Shown in pieces: positions 33,314 to 41,478 of a DNA stretch of 63,628 nt (its first letter is position 1; each line of letters begins with the position of its first letter). The notes beneath the pieces were generated by a model. It made no database searches. It had not been told where the DNA came from and worked only from the letters and a program-made list of their open reading frames with translations. A program made the position numbers and the translations under genes. The DNA comes from a virus, in IMG/VR virus record IMGVR_UViG_3300048554_000002, positions 1 through 63,628 of that record. One strand, 5' to 3'.

Positions 33314-34327
33314 ATGGCCTTATATTGGCAAAACAGACACCTAATGTCCTTTGATAAAGTGGCGGCAACATACGATGCTATCAAACCGCTGCGTGGTAAA
33401 CTCAGTGATGCTAACGTACGTCCTCTTGGTGACCGTGCGCGTAAGTGGGAGCGGATCAAAAAGATCAACAACAACTGCTACGTGCTGACAGACGGGTATC
33501 ACACTGGTGATGATGTGTTTAAGAGTTGGGGTTACAACCATAAAACAGGTAAACCAACCGAAGCAGAAATGATTAACCTTGCACCAATCGTGTGGCGTAG
33601 ACACAGAGATGGTACGACGACAATCAAGGTGCGTAACGGTACAGGTCAAGGTGCACACAACGGTCGGTATAGTTTCTTAGACAGACACCTGCCAAACGGT
33701 ATGCGGTTCATCGTTCGCAACGGCAAACACTTTATATCGTTGGGTCACGGCACCACTTACAAGGAATATTATCTTGCTAAGAGTAACACGTTAGCTGCGT
33801 GGGCATTGCCTGACGATGCACAGAGAAATCAGTGGACCAAAGACTTCACATCCCGTGATGATGGTGTGGCGCTGACGTTTCGTGTTGCCGATGACAAAAT
33901 AACTTTTGTGGACGGTGGTAAGGGGTTGCCTGTTGCGCCCAAGGTTCGGGTAGATAAGAAAGCCAAAGCCAAGATGAAGGATGCTATTGCTGAGTTCCGT
34001 GAGTGGGCGTTCACCATGTATCCTTTGTTACCTACCAACGACTACGAGTATAACAATCGTATCCGTGATGAAATACGCAACGTGATAGGTGGCTACGGGT
34101 GGCATATAACTGGTAGTTTTAGTGACGATCCAGAGTTTACGCGTACGGTAATAAATGACCCTGACCACGGGTTACGTCTGCACCTGATGTACGGGATCAT
34201 GGGTGAGACTGACTACCATCTGCGTCACACGTTTGACAGTGATGCGGATCATGTGAAGACTGTCAAATCGCAATTCAACCGTAAAATCAACAAAGTCTGT
34301 GGTTTTACAAAACAAGTGAGAGGATAA
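33314..34327 (+). CDS. Hypothetical phage protein
   Basis: The protein has 337 residues. The first 200 residues are mixed alpha-beta (WERIKKINNNCYVLTDGYH, IVWRRHRDGTTTIKVRNGTG) with many Tyr/Trp/His. A helical part follows (KAKMKDAIAEFREWAFTMYP). No known domain is visible. ATG at 33314 follows GGAG by 7 bases. It is paired with the next gene, 3 bases away. Confidence 0.8.
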   Translation: MALYWQNRHLMSFDKVAATYDAIKPLRGKLSDANVRPLGDRARKWERIKKINNNCYVLTDGYHTGDDVFKSWGYNHKTGKPTEAEMINLAPIVWRRHRDGTTTIKVRNGTGQGAHNGRYSFLDRHLPNGMRFIVRNGKHFISLGHGTTYKEYYLAKSNTLAAWALPDDAQRNQWTKDFTSRDDGVALTFRVADDKITFVDGGKGLPVAPKVRVDKKAKAKMKDAIAEFREWAFTMYPLLPTNDYEYNNRIRDEIRNVIGGYGWHITGSFSDDPEFTRTVINDPDHGLRLHLMYGIMGETDYHLRHTFDSDADHVKTVKSQFNRKINKVCGFTKQVRG

Positions 34328-34330
34328 AAA

Positions 34331-35239
34331 ATGTCTATAAGCCATACAACAGTGGACGCCGCCAAAGAATATGCGGCTGAATATATGCGTAAGCGTGGGT
34401 GCGTATCGCACGAACAAGATCAGTATGTGAAACCTCAACTGTACGAGTTCGTTCGCGCAATAGAGAAAACGCTACGCGTAAAGACCATACCGCGCTGTGA
34501 CAAGACAGTACATGTGTACCGCGAGGGTGACCTGATGACTATGGGTTACATTGGGTATGGCGACTTTGCGACCAGTGTGAACGGGGGTAACAAGTTTATA
34601 GTATGTGCGCGTGGTATTGAGAATATGAAGTATTCTACCAGTGGAAACCAACACAACATGCGTATGGCGATCAACATGGATACCGCCGTGAAACATGCTA
34701 AGAGACACCTTGTATCTTACACTGTGGGAGAATGTGCTCTTGCTATGGTGCGCGATGTCACGGGAGAGGTAAACACGTTCCGAAATGCAGTACAGAGTAA
34801 GTATGACGAAACTATACAGTCGGTGGGGATAAACACACGCGGTTACGGTCCAGACAAGAAAGCCGCAGAACGTTTGATGGCCGAGCTACGAACCATGGTG
34901 CAGTCTGGGCATACGTTCATCGACAAGGAGCTTAATGCTGCCGTACATACTATGTTTGAGCAACAGGAAGAAGCCAACAGGTTCAGGGATCGGGCTGTGC
35001 CTATGGACTTTGTGAACATTGCCGAGCGATGGGGTAAACAAGTGGTCAACTGTGCGCGTATCAAAGACGTGACCACAAGCTACAATCCCGAGGTAGAGAT
35101 GGTACGATCTTACGAACCAGACGAGGTGTCGGAAGATATGCAGCACAAGTGCGCTGCTATGAGTATGTGTGAGGATGGTCACTTCGTAGAGGGTGTGGGG
35201 TACAAAGTAAATGCCCATACGTTTTACCTCTACGTGTGA
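34331..35239 (+). CDS. Hypothetical phage protein
   Basis: The protein has 302 residues: a helical start (DAAKEYAAEYMRKRG), a middle with GYIGYGDFATSVNGGNKFIV, then long helices (AAERLMAELRTMVQSGHTF). No family recognised. A GAGG lies 7 bases before ATG. Likely translated with the gene before it. Confidence 0.8.
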   Translation: MSISHTTVDAAKEYAAEYMRKRGCVSHEQDQYVKPQLYEFVRAIEKTLRVKTIPRCDKTVHVYREGDLMTMGYIGYGDFATSVNGGNKFIVCARGIENMKYSTSGNQHNMRMAINMDTAVKHAKRHLVSYTVGECALAMVRDVTGEVNTFRNAVQSKYDETIQSVGINTRGYGPDKKAAERLMAELRTMVQSGHTFIDKELNAAVHTMFEQQEEANRFRDRAVPMDFVNIAERWGKQVVNCARIKDVTTSYNPEVEMVRSYEPDEVSEDMQHKCAAMSMCEDGHFVEGVGYKVNAHTFYLYV

Positions 35240-35250
35240 GGTGTTACACT

Positions 35251-35502
35251 GTGACACCAACCAATGACATCACTTACAACATACAGATACACCATACCAC
35301 CAAAACTGTCCAAGTGGCATGTATAGGTATGAATTGTGTTGACGCAGACTTAAAAGGCTATTATATGTCTGTAGACGATCTACCGCTATGGGTGCAGGAC
35401 AGGTTGTCTGTGCTTATGATGTTGGACGTACCACCTCCTCTTAACGATGTGGATGGGGTGGGTAGCAGACTAGGGCCATATACTTATTGGGTCTACAAAT
35501 AA
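35251..35502 (+). CDS. Small hypothetical protein
   Basis: The protein has 83 residues, starting at GTG 35251 (GAGG 9 bases upstream); a GTG at 35236, overlapping the previous stop, is the alternative. Beta-rich start (TYNIQIHHTTKTVQVACIG), then a helix and a Pro-rich end. Function unknown. Confidence 0.62.
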   Translation: MTPTNDITYNIQIHHTTKTVQVACIGMNCVDADLKGYYMSVDDLPLWVQDRLSVLMMLDVPPPLNDVDGVGSRLGPYTYWVYK

Positions 35503-35503
35503 A

Positions 35504-35521
35504 TTCGGGCAGATGCCCGAA
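35504..35521. repeat. Palindrome copy 10, TTCGGGCA-GA-TGCCCGAA
   Basis: The centre GA is the reverse complement of TC, so this copy equals copies 1-3 in opposite orientation. It is followed by the hairpin at 35525-35548. Confidence 0.9.
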
Positions 35522-35524
35522 ACC

Positions 35525-35548
35525 GCGAGGCGGTCACCGCTGCCTCGC
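35525..35548 (+). other. Leader hairpin ahead of the VRR-NUC gene
   Basis: GCGAGGC and GCCTCGC form a 7-bp stem around a 10-base loop. No T-run follows. A GGAGG and the ATG at 35572 come after it. Confidence 0.6.
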
Positions 35549-35571
35549 TACTGGTATCTTGGAGGACGACA

Positions 35572-35874
35572 ATGACACCCGAAGCAAAAGTTAAAAAGAA
35601 AGTGGTAGAGCAGCTAAAGCAATTACGCGCCTACTACTTCTACCCTGTAACAGGTGGCTACGGACGTAGTGGTGTACCTGACATCATAGGGTGTTACGAA
35701 GGATTATTTTTTGGGATCGAATGTAAGGCAGGGAACAACAAACCCACACCATTGCAGGAGAAGAACCTAAAAGAAATACGTGCCGCAGGGGGATTGGACA
35801 TGGTTGTTAATGAGGACAACATGCACACGGTAATGGACGAGTTACGTGCATGGTCTATGGTCCCAGACGGTTAA
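35572..35874 (+). CDS. VRR-NUC domain nuclease
   Basis: The protein has 100 residues, a minimal stand-alone VRR-NUC of the PD-(D/E)XK fold. GVPDIIG gives Asp37, and FFGIECKAG gives Glu50 and Lys52; QEKNLKEIRAAGG completes the motif. Phage members act as Holliday-junction resolvases or structure-specific nucleases in recombination and packaging. Confidence 0.9.
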   Translation: MTPEAKVKKKVVEQLKQLRAYYFYPVTGGYGRSGVPDIIGCYEGLFFGIECKAGNNKPTPLQEKNLKEIRAAGGLDMVVNEDNMHTVMDELRAWSMVPDG

Positions 35875-36050
35875 CCCAAGCTGTGAGTGGGTTGCGGGTT
35901 TATGGATATTGTCCCGCGAAAACCGCAGCAGTACGAGCAACGCCCTCCATGATATTACTCATTGCGTTTGTGATCGTACCGAAGAAACCGCGTCATGGTT
36001 AGTCCCTGTGGCTTCTAACATGGGGCACCACTTTAACAATGGAGGAACCT

Positions 36051-36239
36051 ATGGGTGACGAGCAGTTAACTACGTTTCAAGAAGCCAACCTAAAATGGTT
36101 GAAGCGGCAGGTTGATAACTTACAGGATGAACAGCACCGTGCAGATGCGCGGCCTCGCGTACAACAGGAACTTTGGGCTGCGCGTGAGGAGCTTGATAAC
36201 TACGTCAAGACGCTGCGTGACCACGGTATAAAAATATGA
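36051..36239 (+). CDS. Small coiled-coil protein
   Basis: The protein has 62 residues, one or two charged helices (EANLKWLKRQVDNLQDEQHRAD). ATG at 36051 has GGAGG 5 bases upstream. The 176 bases before it (35875-36050) hold no convincing gene; a 39-codon GTG frame at 35885 lacks a ribosome site. It overlaps the next gene by 4 bases. Confidence 0.7.
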   Translation: MGDEQLTTFQEANLKWLKRQVDNLQDEQHRADARPRVQQELWAAREELDNYVKTLRDHGIKI

Positions 36240-36550
36240 ACGAACAGGAACGTGTAAAATACGAGGAGTTGTACCGACAAAAGTGGGAGCAGCAAATTAA
36301 AAAAGATAAGAAAGATAATCCTCGTTTAGTAACAAGTAACAGGTACATAAACAACGCCATGCACAAAGAAAATGGTTCAAAGGGTGGTAGACCCAGAAAG
36401 GAGGAGAACAAACTAAAACTGACAAAGGACGCTGAAGTGTTGAACCGCATGTTGCAGCGTAAGATGACGTTAGGAGACGCCGCAGAAATAATGGGCATAA
36501 GCCGAAAATGGGCGTCAACGTTAAAAAATAAATATGATTTGCCAAGATAG
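36236..36550 (+). CDS. DNA-binding protein with an AT-hook and a helix-turn-helix
   Basis: The protein has 104 residues. After a helical start, GSKGGRPRKEE carries the AT-hook core GRPRK, and residues about 75-100 (MTLGDAAEIMGISRKWASTL) form a helix-turn-helix. It is a good candidate for a regulator of this arm, possibly of the palindrome sites; no direct evidence for its target. Confidence 0.74.
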   Translation: MNEQERVKYEELYRQKWEQQIKKDKKDNPRLVTSNRYINNAMHKENGSKGGRPRKEENKLKLTKDAEVLNRMLQRKMTLGDAAEIMGISRKWASTLKNKYDLPR

Positions 36551-36560
36551 GAGAATGGCT

Positions 36561-37322
36561 ATGGTTGCGAAGAAAACAGCAGGGGCACCCCTCGAAATAC
36601 ATACTGTCAAACAGGGGCGTATCAAACTGCGGATGGTTGGTCAGACACCGTTGTACTTTAATAGTATGGGCGCAAAAGCGTGGCGTGATCTGTTAGTGGG
36701 TGCAGGTAAAAAGACTGCGGCTGAAAAGAAAGAACTAAAACATAACCCCGAAAAAGAATTTAGGGAAAGTGTTTACACTAAGAAAACAGGAGACACGCTG
36801 TTGTGCTTCCCTGCGGCAGGGGTAAAGGGTGCTATGGCTACGGCTGCACTAGAAACGGCAGGGATCACTAAGACAAGTGTGCAGCGGCTAATATTTCTGC
36901 CCGAAAGCCATGTGCAGATTTGGGGCAAGCCGTATCTGAAGATGGACATTGTTCGGTCTGCGGATATGAATAAGACCCCCGATGTTCGTACCCGTGCGTA
37001 CCTACCCAACTGGTGCGCAGAGGTGGATATAAAGTTTGTTACACCAACGCTCAGTGCCATGGCTATCTCGTCATTGTTAATGAACGCAGGGATAATCGTG
37101 GGGCTTGGCGACTTCAGACAGGAGAAAGGTCGTGGCTCTTATGGCACGTTCTCTGTAACAGGTTCTGAGGATATGGGGGAACAACAGGCTATTTGGGATG
37201 ATATCACGCAAGAAGCGCGTGAGGTCCAAGAGATGGCATTAGAGTATCCCGAATGCGCTGATGAACAGACAGCGGAGCTTATGCAGTTCCTACAAGAAGA
37301 ACGGTTGCGTCGAGCAGCTTAA
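36561..37322 (+). CDS. Conserved phage protein, possibly RAMP-like fold
   Basis: The protein has 253 residues from ATG at 36561 (GGAG 7 bases upstream). It has KLRMVGQTPLYFNSMGAKAW, HNPEKEFRESVY, FPAAGVKGAMATAALETAG and IIVGLGDFRQEKGRGSYGTF. The Gly-rich final loop and the KGAM helix are reminiscent of RAMP/Cas7-type RNA-binding folds, but this is a weak visual likeness. No CRISPR array or cas gene set is present. Its place before the replication genes suggests nucleic-acid work. Confidence 0.75.
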   Translation: MVAKKTAGAPLEIHTVKQGRIKLRMVGQTPLYFNSMGAKAWRDLLVGAGKKTAAEKKELKHNPEKEFRESVYTKKTGDTLLCFPAAGVKGAMATAALETAGITKTSVQRLIFLPESHVQIWGKPYLKMDIVRSADMNKTPDVRTRAYLPNWCAEVDIKFVTPTLSAMAISSLLMNAGIIVGLGDFRQEKGRGSYGTFSVTGSEDMGEQQAIWDDITQEAREVQEMALEYPECADEQTAELMQFLQEERLRRAA

Positions 37323-37330
37323 ACGAAGAG

Positions 37331-37348
37331 GGGCGGTTAACGCCGCCC
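37331..37348 (+). other. GC-rich hairpin after the gene ending at 37322
   Basis: GGGCGG-TTAACG-CCGCCC is followed only by TAATTC, so it would be a weak terminator or a message-stabilising stem. Confidence 0.5.
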
Positions 37349-37369
37349 TAATTCACGGATAAGGCGGTT

Positions 37370-37700
37370 ATGGAGTGTTGGGGTTTGGTCCGTTGCGGTC
37401 AGTCGGGGCGGTCGAGGTGAGATGAGGTCTGATATGTTAAGGTCGGGCGGGGTTTGGTATGGCGGTCAAGGCGGTTGAGGCGCGGTGAGTTGGGTTAAGG
37501 CACGGACGGGCGTGGTACGGCAAGGCGGTCAAGGTGTGTTGTGTTCGGGTATGGCGAGCTACGGTGAGATATGGTCGGGTGAGGCGGTCGTGGTGCGTTC
37601 CGATGTGGCGCGTTCCGATGTGGCGCGGCCCGTTTGGGCGGTCTAGGTTGGGTGTGGCGCAGCGTGGTCCGATGTGGCGCGGTGTGGCACGACGAGACAG
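37370..37700 (+). repeat. G-rich tract with 5-base periodicity, non-coding
   Basis: About 330 bases with no gene, dominated by G and T on the plus strand. In 37479-37524 a G (mostly GG) falls on every fifth base, ten times in a row. In 37592-37637 this happens again for ten steps. A 15-base unit CGTTCCGATGTGGCG is duplicated in tandem at 37596-37625 and partly again near 37666. Words such as GGCGGT, GGTCGGG and GTGGCGC recur. The function is unknown. G-rich transcribed DNA can form R-loops or quadruplexes. Confidence 0.75.
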
Positions 37701-37716
37701 CTAAACTAATGAGAAG

Positions 37717-37741
37717 GTGGTGGGCTGTAGTGGCCCACTAC
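37717..37741 (+). other. Leader hairpin ahead of the gene at 37771
   Basis: GTGGTGGGC and GCCCACTAC form a 9-bp stem (one G-U) with a 7-base loop. No T-run. The ribosome site GGAG follows 17 bases on. Confidence 0.6.
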
Positions 37742-37770
37742 ATAAAAATAAATTTACTGGAGAACTAAAT

Positions 37771-38274
37771 ATGGCTAATTTTTCTAAGAAAACAAAGCAG
37801 CGTATCATTGACGATTACCTGCATAAAACAGGCGCGAACATGTTTGTGCCCTCAGAGTTTGTCGATTGGTTAGCAGGGCAACCAGAACATGAGGCTTACC
37901 CTGCGTTCTACGAGATGGATGATGCAGAAGCAGCGCGTCAATTCCGTATTCAAATGGCACGTCAGATGGCATCTGGTTTGCGTATCGTTGCGAAGACAGA
38001 AGAAGTCGAAAGCTCGGTGGTTTCTATCAAGGTGGCAGAATACCCTGCGTATATATCCCCTGTGTCTAAAAGGCGTGATGGTGGTGGGTATGAACCGTTT
38101 GATCCTAGTGATGAAACTGCGCAATCTGAGTTACGTAGGCAGGCAGGCACAAGTCTAGCTGCGTGGTTGGAGCGGTTCCGCGGCTGCGCTGAACATATAG
38201 GGGTGGATGTCACTCCATTGGAAGATATCGTGCGTGTATTACGTGACGAAAAAGACGAAGCGGTGGAGGCATAA
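37771..38274 (+). CDS. Hypothetical protein
   Basis: The protein has 167 residues from ATG at 37771 (GGAG 8 bases upstream). It starts MANFSKKTKQRIIDDYLHKT, a helix-turn-like part, then DAEAARQFRIQMARQMASGLR and a C-terminal helix. I do not recognise it. It overlaps nothing but is adjacent to the DUF6378 gene. Confidence 0.78.
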   Translation: MANFSKKTKQRIIDDYLHKTGANMFVPSEFVDWLAGQPEHEAYPAFYEMDDAEAARQFRIQMARQMASGLRIVAKTEEVESSVVSIKVAEYPAYISPVSKRRDGGGYEPFDPSDETAQSELRRQAGTSLAAWLERFRGCAEHIGVDVTPLEDIVRVLRDEKDEAVEA

Positions 38275-38715
38275 ATGGCTAAGAAAGGATCGCCGTACGC
38301 GGATAAGATATGGGCGTACAAGATAAAACATCCTACAGCGAAAGCTAGGGAAATCGCGGACGCGACTAACACATCTTATGGGTACGTCTATAAACTTCTA
38401 AAGAAGATCGGCACACCAGACGAAGTGTTTGAAAAGGAAGCGCGTAGGGTCACGCGTGGGCAGGTGCTAGATACCGCCAAAGAATATGTGACCAAAGATC
38501 GTGCGGCTGACCATGGCAACATGGAAGATAACTTCAGCACCATAGGCAAGTATTGGTCGGTGCATCTAGGTGTGGATGTAAGTGCCACAGATGTAGCTGT
38601 GATGATGACGTTGTTGAAAGCTGCACGTATAAAGTCGAACCCGTCACATCCAGACAACTGGGTAGACGCATGTGGTTACATGGCATGTGGTGGCGAGATA
38701 GTGGGTAAGGTCTGA
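38275..38715 (+). CDS. Helix-turn-helix plus DUF6378 protein
   Basis: The protein has 146 residues. Residues about 20-45 (TAKAREIADATNTSYGYVYK) are a helix-turn-helix. The rest (DRAADHGNMEDNFSTIGKYW, DVAVMMTLLKAARIKSNP, WVDACGYMACGGE) matches DUF6378. These phage proteins look like the all-alpha nucleotide pyrophosphohydrolase relatives, but the activity is not shown. Directly before the polymerase gene. Confidence 0.8.
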   Translation: MAKKGSPYADKIWAYKIKHPTAKAREIADATNTSYGYVYKLLKKIGTPDEVFEKEARRVTRGQVLDTAKEYVTKDRAADHGNMEDNFSTIGKYWSVHLGVDVSATDVAVMMTLLKAARIKSNPSHPDNWVDACGYMACGGEIVGKV

Positions 38716-40544
38716 TGGACCTAATCACGTTAGATTTTGAAACCTATTACGACAGGGATTATTCTCTGTCTAAATTAACAACAGAAGCCTACGTCCGTGA
38801 TCCTCGTTTTGAGGTGATCGGCGTGGCTGTCAAAGTAAATAATGGAGAAACGGAGTGGGCTAGTGGAACGCATGAACAACTTAAACGATACCTTGGAGCC
38901 TTCCACTGGGAAGAAGCTATGGTACTTTGCCATAATACTATGTTTGATGGTGCCATTCTTAATTGGCATTTTGATATTCGTCCTCGGATGTATACCGATA
39001 CTTTGTGTATCGCCCGTGCTTTACATGGGACTGAAGCTCGCGCAAGTCTCGCGGCGTTATCTGAAAGGTACAATCTCGGCACTAAGGGGACAGAGGTCGT
39101 ACGTGCCCTCGGGAAAAGGCGTGGAGATTTTGGACCCGTAGATTTAGCGGAGTACGGCGACTACTGTATCAATGACGTGGACCTCACCTATAAACTTTTT
39201 AGTAGGATGGCCCGACAGTTCCCCAAGCAGGAGCTACGTTTGATAGACGCCACCCTGCGTATGTTTACCGAACCTACTTTGGACTTAGACCGTGGCTTGT
39301 TGCAGTCGCACCTTCAAGATGTGAAAGATCGCAAGGCCAAACTGCTGACTGATGCAGGGGTAGAAGATAAGAAAGACCTTATGTCCAACCCGAAGTTCGC
39401 GGAGTTGTTGAAAGGGTTTGGGGTCAAGCCCCCGATGAAGACGAGCCTGACCACAGGCAAAGAAACATTCGCGTTTGCCAAGAACGACGAAGCGTTCAAA
39501 CAGTTGTTAGAACATGAGGATGATCGTGTGCAGTCGCTAGTAGCGGCGCGTCTTGGTAGTAAGTCTACGCTAGAAGAAACACGGACCCAAAGGTTTATCG
39601 ACATCTCAAACCGTGGGCTTCTGCCTGTCCCTGTAAGATATTATGCTGCGCATACTGGACGGTGGGGTGGCGACGATAAGATCAATCTGCAAAACCTACC
39701 GAGCCGTGGGCCAAACGGTAAGAAGCTAAAGCAAAGCCTTATCGCACCCGAAGGACATTCGTTGATAGACTGCGACAGTTCACAGATTGAAGCGCGTGTA
39801 TTGGCGTGGCTTGCAGGGCAAGATGATCTGACCCAACAGTTCGCGGATGGCGAGGACGTATACAAGTACATGGCGTCCAGTATCTATAACGTGCCAGTAG
39901 ACGGGGTGAGCAAAGACCAGAGATTTGTGGGTAAGACTACAATTCTTGGCGCAGGTTACGGTATGGGTGCCGTTAAGTTCCAAGCACAGCTACAGGGCAT
40001 GGGTGTCTACATAGACTTAGAAGAAGCACGGCGCATCATACAAGTATACCGCGATGCCAACGGCGCAATCAGTTCCTTGTGGCGAGCCGCGAACAACATG
40101 GTGCAGTATATGCAGCGTGGGGATACCCTAAACTTTGGGCGCGAGGGCGTGTTAAAGGTGGACGCATCTACCAGCTCAATAATCTTACCTTCTGGCCTAC
40201 CTATGTTTTATCATGGGTTAGCCGCAGAGCAGGGCGAACGTGGCCCCGAGTACACATACAAAACGCGCAGAGGCGCAAAGCGTATATACGGTGGTAAGGT
40301 GGTGGAGAACGTGTGCCAAGCTATTGCACGTTGTATCATAGGACATCAAATGTTACTTATTGCCAAGAGATACAAAGTTGTGCTAACTGTACATGACAGT
40401 ATTGTGGCCTGTGTAACCGACGAGGAGTTGGATGAAGCGCAAGCATATGTCGAAGAATGTATGAGCCAAACACCTAAGTGGGCTGATGGATTACCGATCA
40501 CATGTGAAAGCGGAACAGGCAAATCATATGGAGAATGTGAGTGA
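38715..40544 (+). CDS. polA: DNA polymerase, family A, with 3'-5' exonuclease
   Basis: The protein has 609 residues. The exonuclease has LDFET (Asp7, Glu9), CHNTMFDGAIL (Asp78) and YCINDVD (Tyr150, Asp154), of the DEDDy type. The polymerase has motif A LIDCDSSQIEAR (Asp354), motif B RFVGKTTILGAGYG (Arg403, Lys407, Tyr415) and motif C TVHDSIV (His560, Asp561). Leu411 lies where E. coli Pol I has Phe762, and Ser562 replaces the usual Glu after HD. The 5' nuclease domain of Pol I is absent, as in most phage enzymes. Confidence 0.95.
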   Translation: MDLITLDFETYYDRDYSLSKLTTEAYVRDPRFEVIGVAVKVNNGETEWASGTHEQLKRYLGAFHWEEAMVLCHNTMFDGAILNWHFDIRPRMYTDTLCIARALHGTEARASLAALSERYNLGTKGTEVVRALGKRRGDFGPVDLAEYGDYCINDVDLTYKLFSRMARQFPKQELRLIDATLRMFTEPTLDLDRGLLQSHLQDVKDRKAKLLTDAGVEDKKDLMSNPKFAELLKGFGVKPPMKTSLTTGKETFAFAKNDEAFKQLLEHEDDRVQSLVAARLGSKSTLEETRTQRFIDISNRGLLPVPVRYYAAHTGRWGGDDKINLQNLPSRGPNGKKLKQSLIAPEGHSLIDCDSSQIEARVLAWLAGQDDLTQQFADGEDVYKYMASSIYNVPVDGVSKDQRFVGKTTILGAGYGMGAVKFQAQLQGMGVYIDLEEARRIIQVYRDANGAISSLWRAANNMVQYMQRGDTLNFGREGVLKVDASTSSIILPSGLPMFYHGLAAEQGERGPEYTYKTRRGAKRIYGGKVVENVCQAIARCIIGHQMLLIAKRYKVVLTVHDSIVACVTDEELDEAQAYVEECMSQTPKWADGLPITCESGTGKSYGECE

Positions 40545-41209
40545 CAAAAGTATGGCCGTGGTCCTTCAGTAAGATCAAAGACTTTGAGCAATGCCCGAAG
40601 CAGTATTACCACAAACACGTCTTGAAAGAGGTGCCGTTCGTGCAGACCGAGGCTATACTATATGGCAACGAGTTCCATAAGATGGCCGAAGACTTCATTG
40701 GTAAAGATACACCTGTACCCGCGAAGTTCAGCTATGCGAAGAAAGCCCTAACATCTTTGAAGAACAGGCAGGGCGAGAAACTATGCGAGATAAAGATGGG
40801 CCTGACGGAAAACCTAGAGGCTTGTGACTTCTACGCCTCTGACGTTTGGTTTCGCGGTATTGCTGACCTAGTAATACTGGACGATGAAGTAGCCACCGTT
40901 GTGGACTACAAGACAGGCAAATCCGCTAAGTATGCAGACAAAGGGCAGCTAGAGTTGATGGCCCTTGCACTGATGGCGCGGTATCCGCAGGTCAAGAAGG
41001 TACGCGCTGCATTACTATTTGTAGTTTGTAATGACTTGGTAAAAGATACTTACATGGAGTATGATAAGTCCAAGCTGTGGGAGAAGTGGCTCGGTAAGTA
41101 TGGGCAGATGGAAACCGCAGCAAAAGAAGACATGTGGAACGCACGACCTAACGGATTGTGTAAGCGATACTGTCCTATCATTGAATGTGTCCATAACGGA
41201 GCCAACTGA
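40541..41209 (+). CDS. PD-(D/E)XK nuclease with probable iron-sulphur cluster (Cas4/RecB-like)
   Basis: The protein has 222 residues. SFSKIKDFEQCPKQYYHK at the start, His46 in GNEFHKMAED, Asp109 in GIADLV, Asp122-x-Lys124 in VVDYKTGK and Gln136 form the active site. Cys18 plus Cys207, Cys211 and Cys216 could hold a 4Fe-4S cluster as in Cas4 and AddB. GTG at 40541 overlaps the polymerase stop and has GGAG 7 bases upstream. A role in DNA end processing is likely. Confidence 0.88.
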   Translation: MTKVWPWSFSKIKDFEQCPKQYYHKHVLKEVPFVQTEAILYGNEFHKMAEDFIGKDTPVPAKFSYAKKALTSLKNRQGEKLCEIKMGLTENLEACDFYASDVWFRGIADLVILDDEVATVVDYKTGKSAKYADKGQLELMALALMARYPQVKKVRAALLFVVCNDLVKDTYMEYDKSKLWEKWLGKYGQMETAAKEDMWNARPNGLCKRYCPIIECVHNGAN

Positions 41210-41478
41210 TGCCATATAAAAACCCCAAAGACCGCCCCAAACAAAAGAACAAACCTGTCGGTAGCAAACCATTTGAAGCTCGAATGGAACGCCAACGTGC
41301 TCGTCGTGCTATGGACAAGAAGGGTGTGGATAAAAACAAGAACGGTAAAGCTGATAAACGCGAAGGCAAAGATATCAGCCACAAGAAAGCCTTGTCGAAA
41401 GGCGGTTCTAATAAAGACGGTGTAACAATCGAAAGCCGCAGCAAGAACCGCGCACGGAACTACAAGAAGAAAAAGTAA
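41209..41478 (+). CDS. Small very basic protein, HNH-like remnant
   Basis: The protein has 89 residues, rich in Lys and Arg. GKDISHKKALSKGGSNKDGV resembles the second half of HNH nucleases (D-x-H-x3-L-x-K-GG), but the usual metal cysteines are missing. GGAG is 7 bases before ATG. Could bind DNA or assist the neighbouring nuclease and helicase. Confidence 0.76.
   Translation: MPYKNPKDRPKQKNKPVGSKPFEARMERQRARRAMDKKGVDKNKNGKADKREGKDISHKKALSKGGSNKDGVTIESRSKNRARNYKKKK

Noticed and set aside
35846-36058. 70-codon plus frame and a 39-codon GTG frame after the VRR-NUC gene
   Set aside because: The first overlaps a real gene and reads poorly; the second lacks a ribosome site. I see nothing convincing in 35875-36050.
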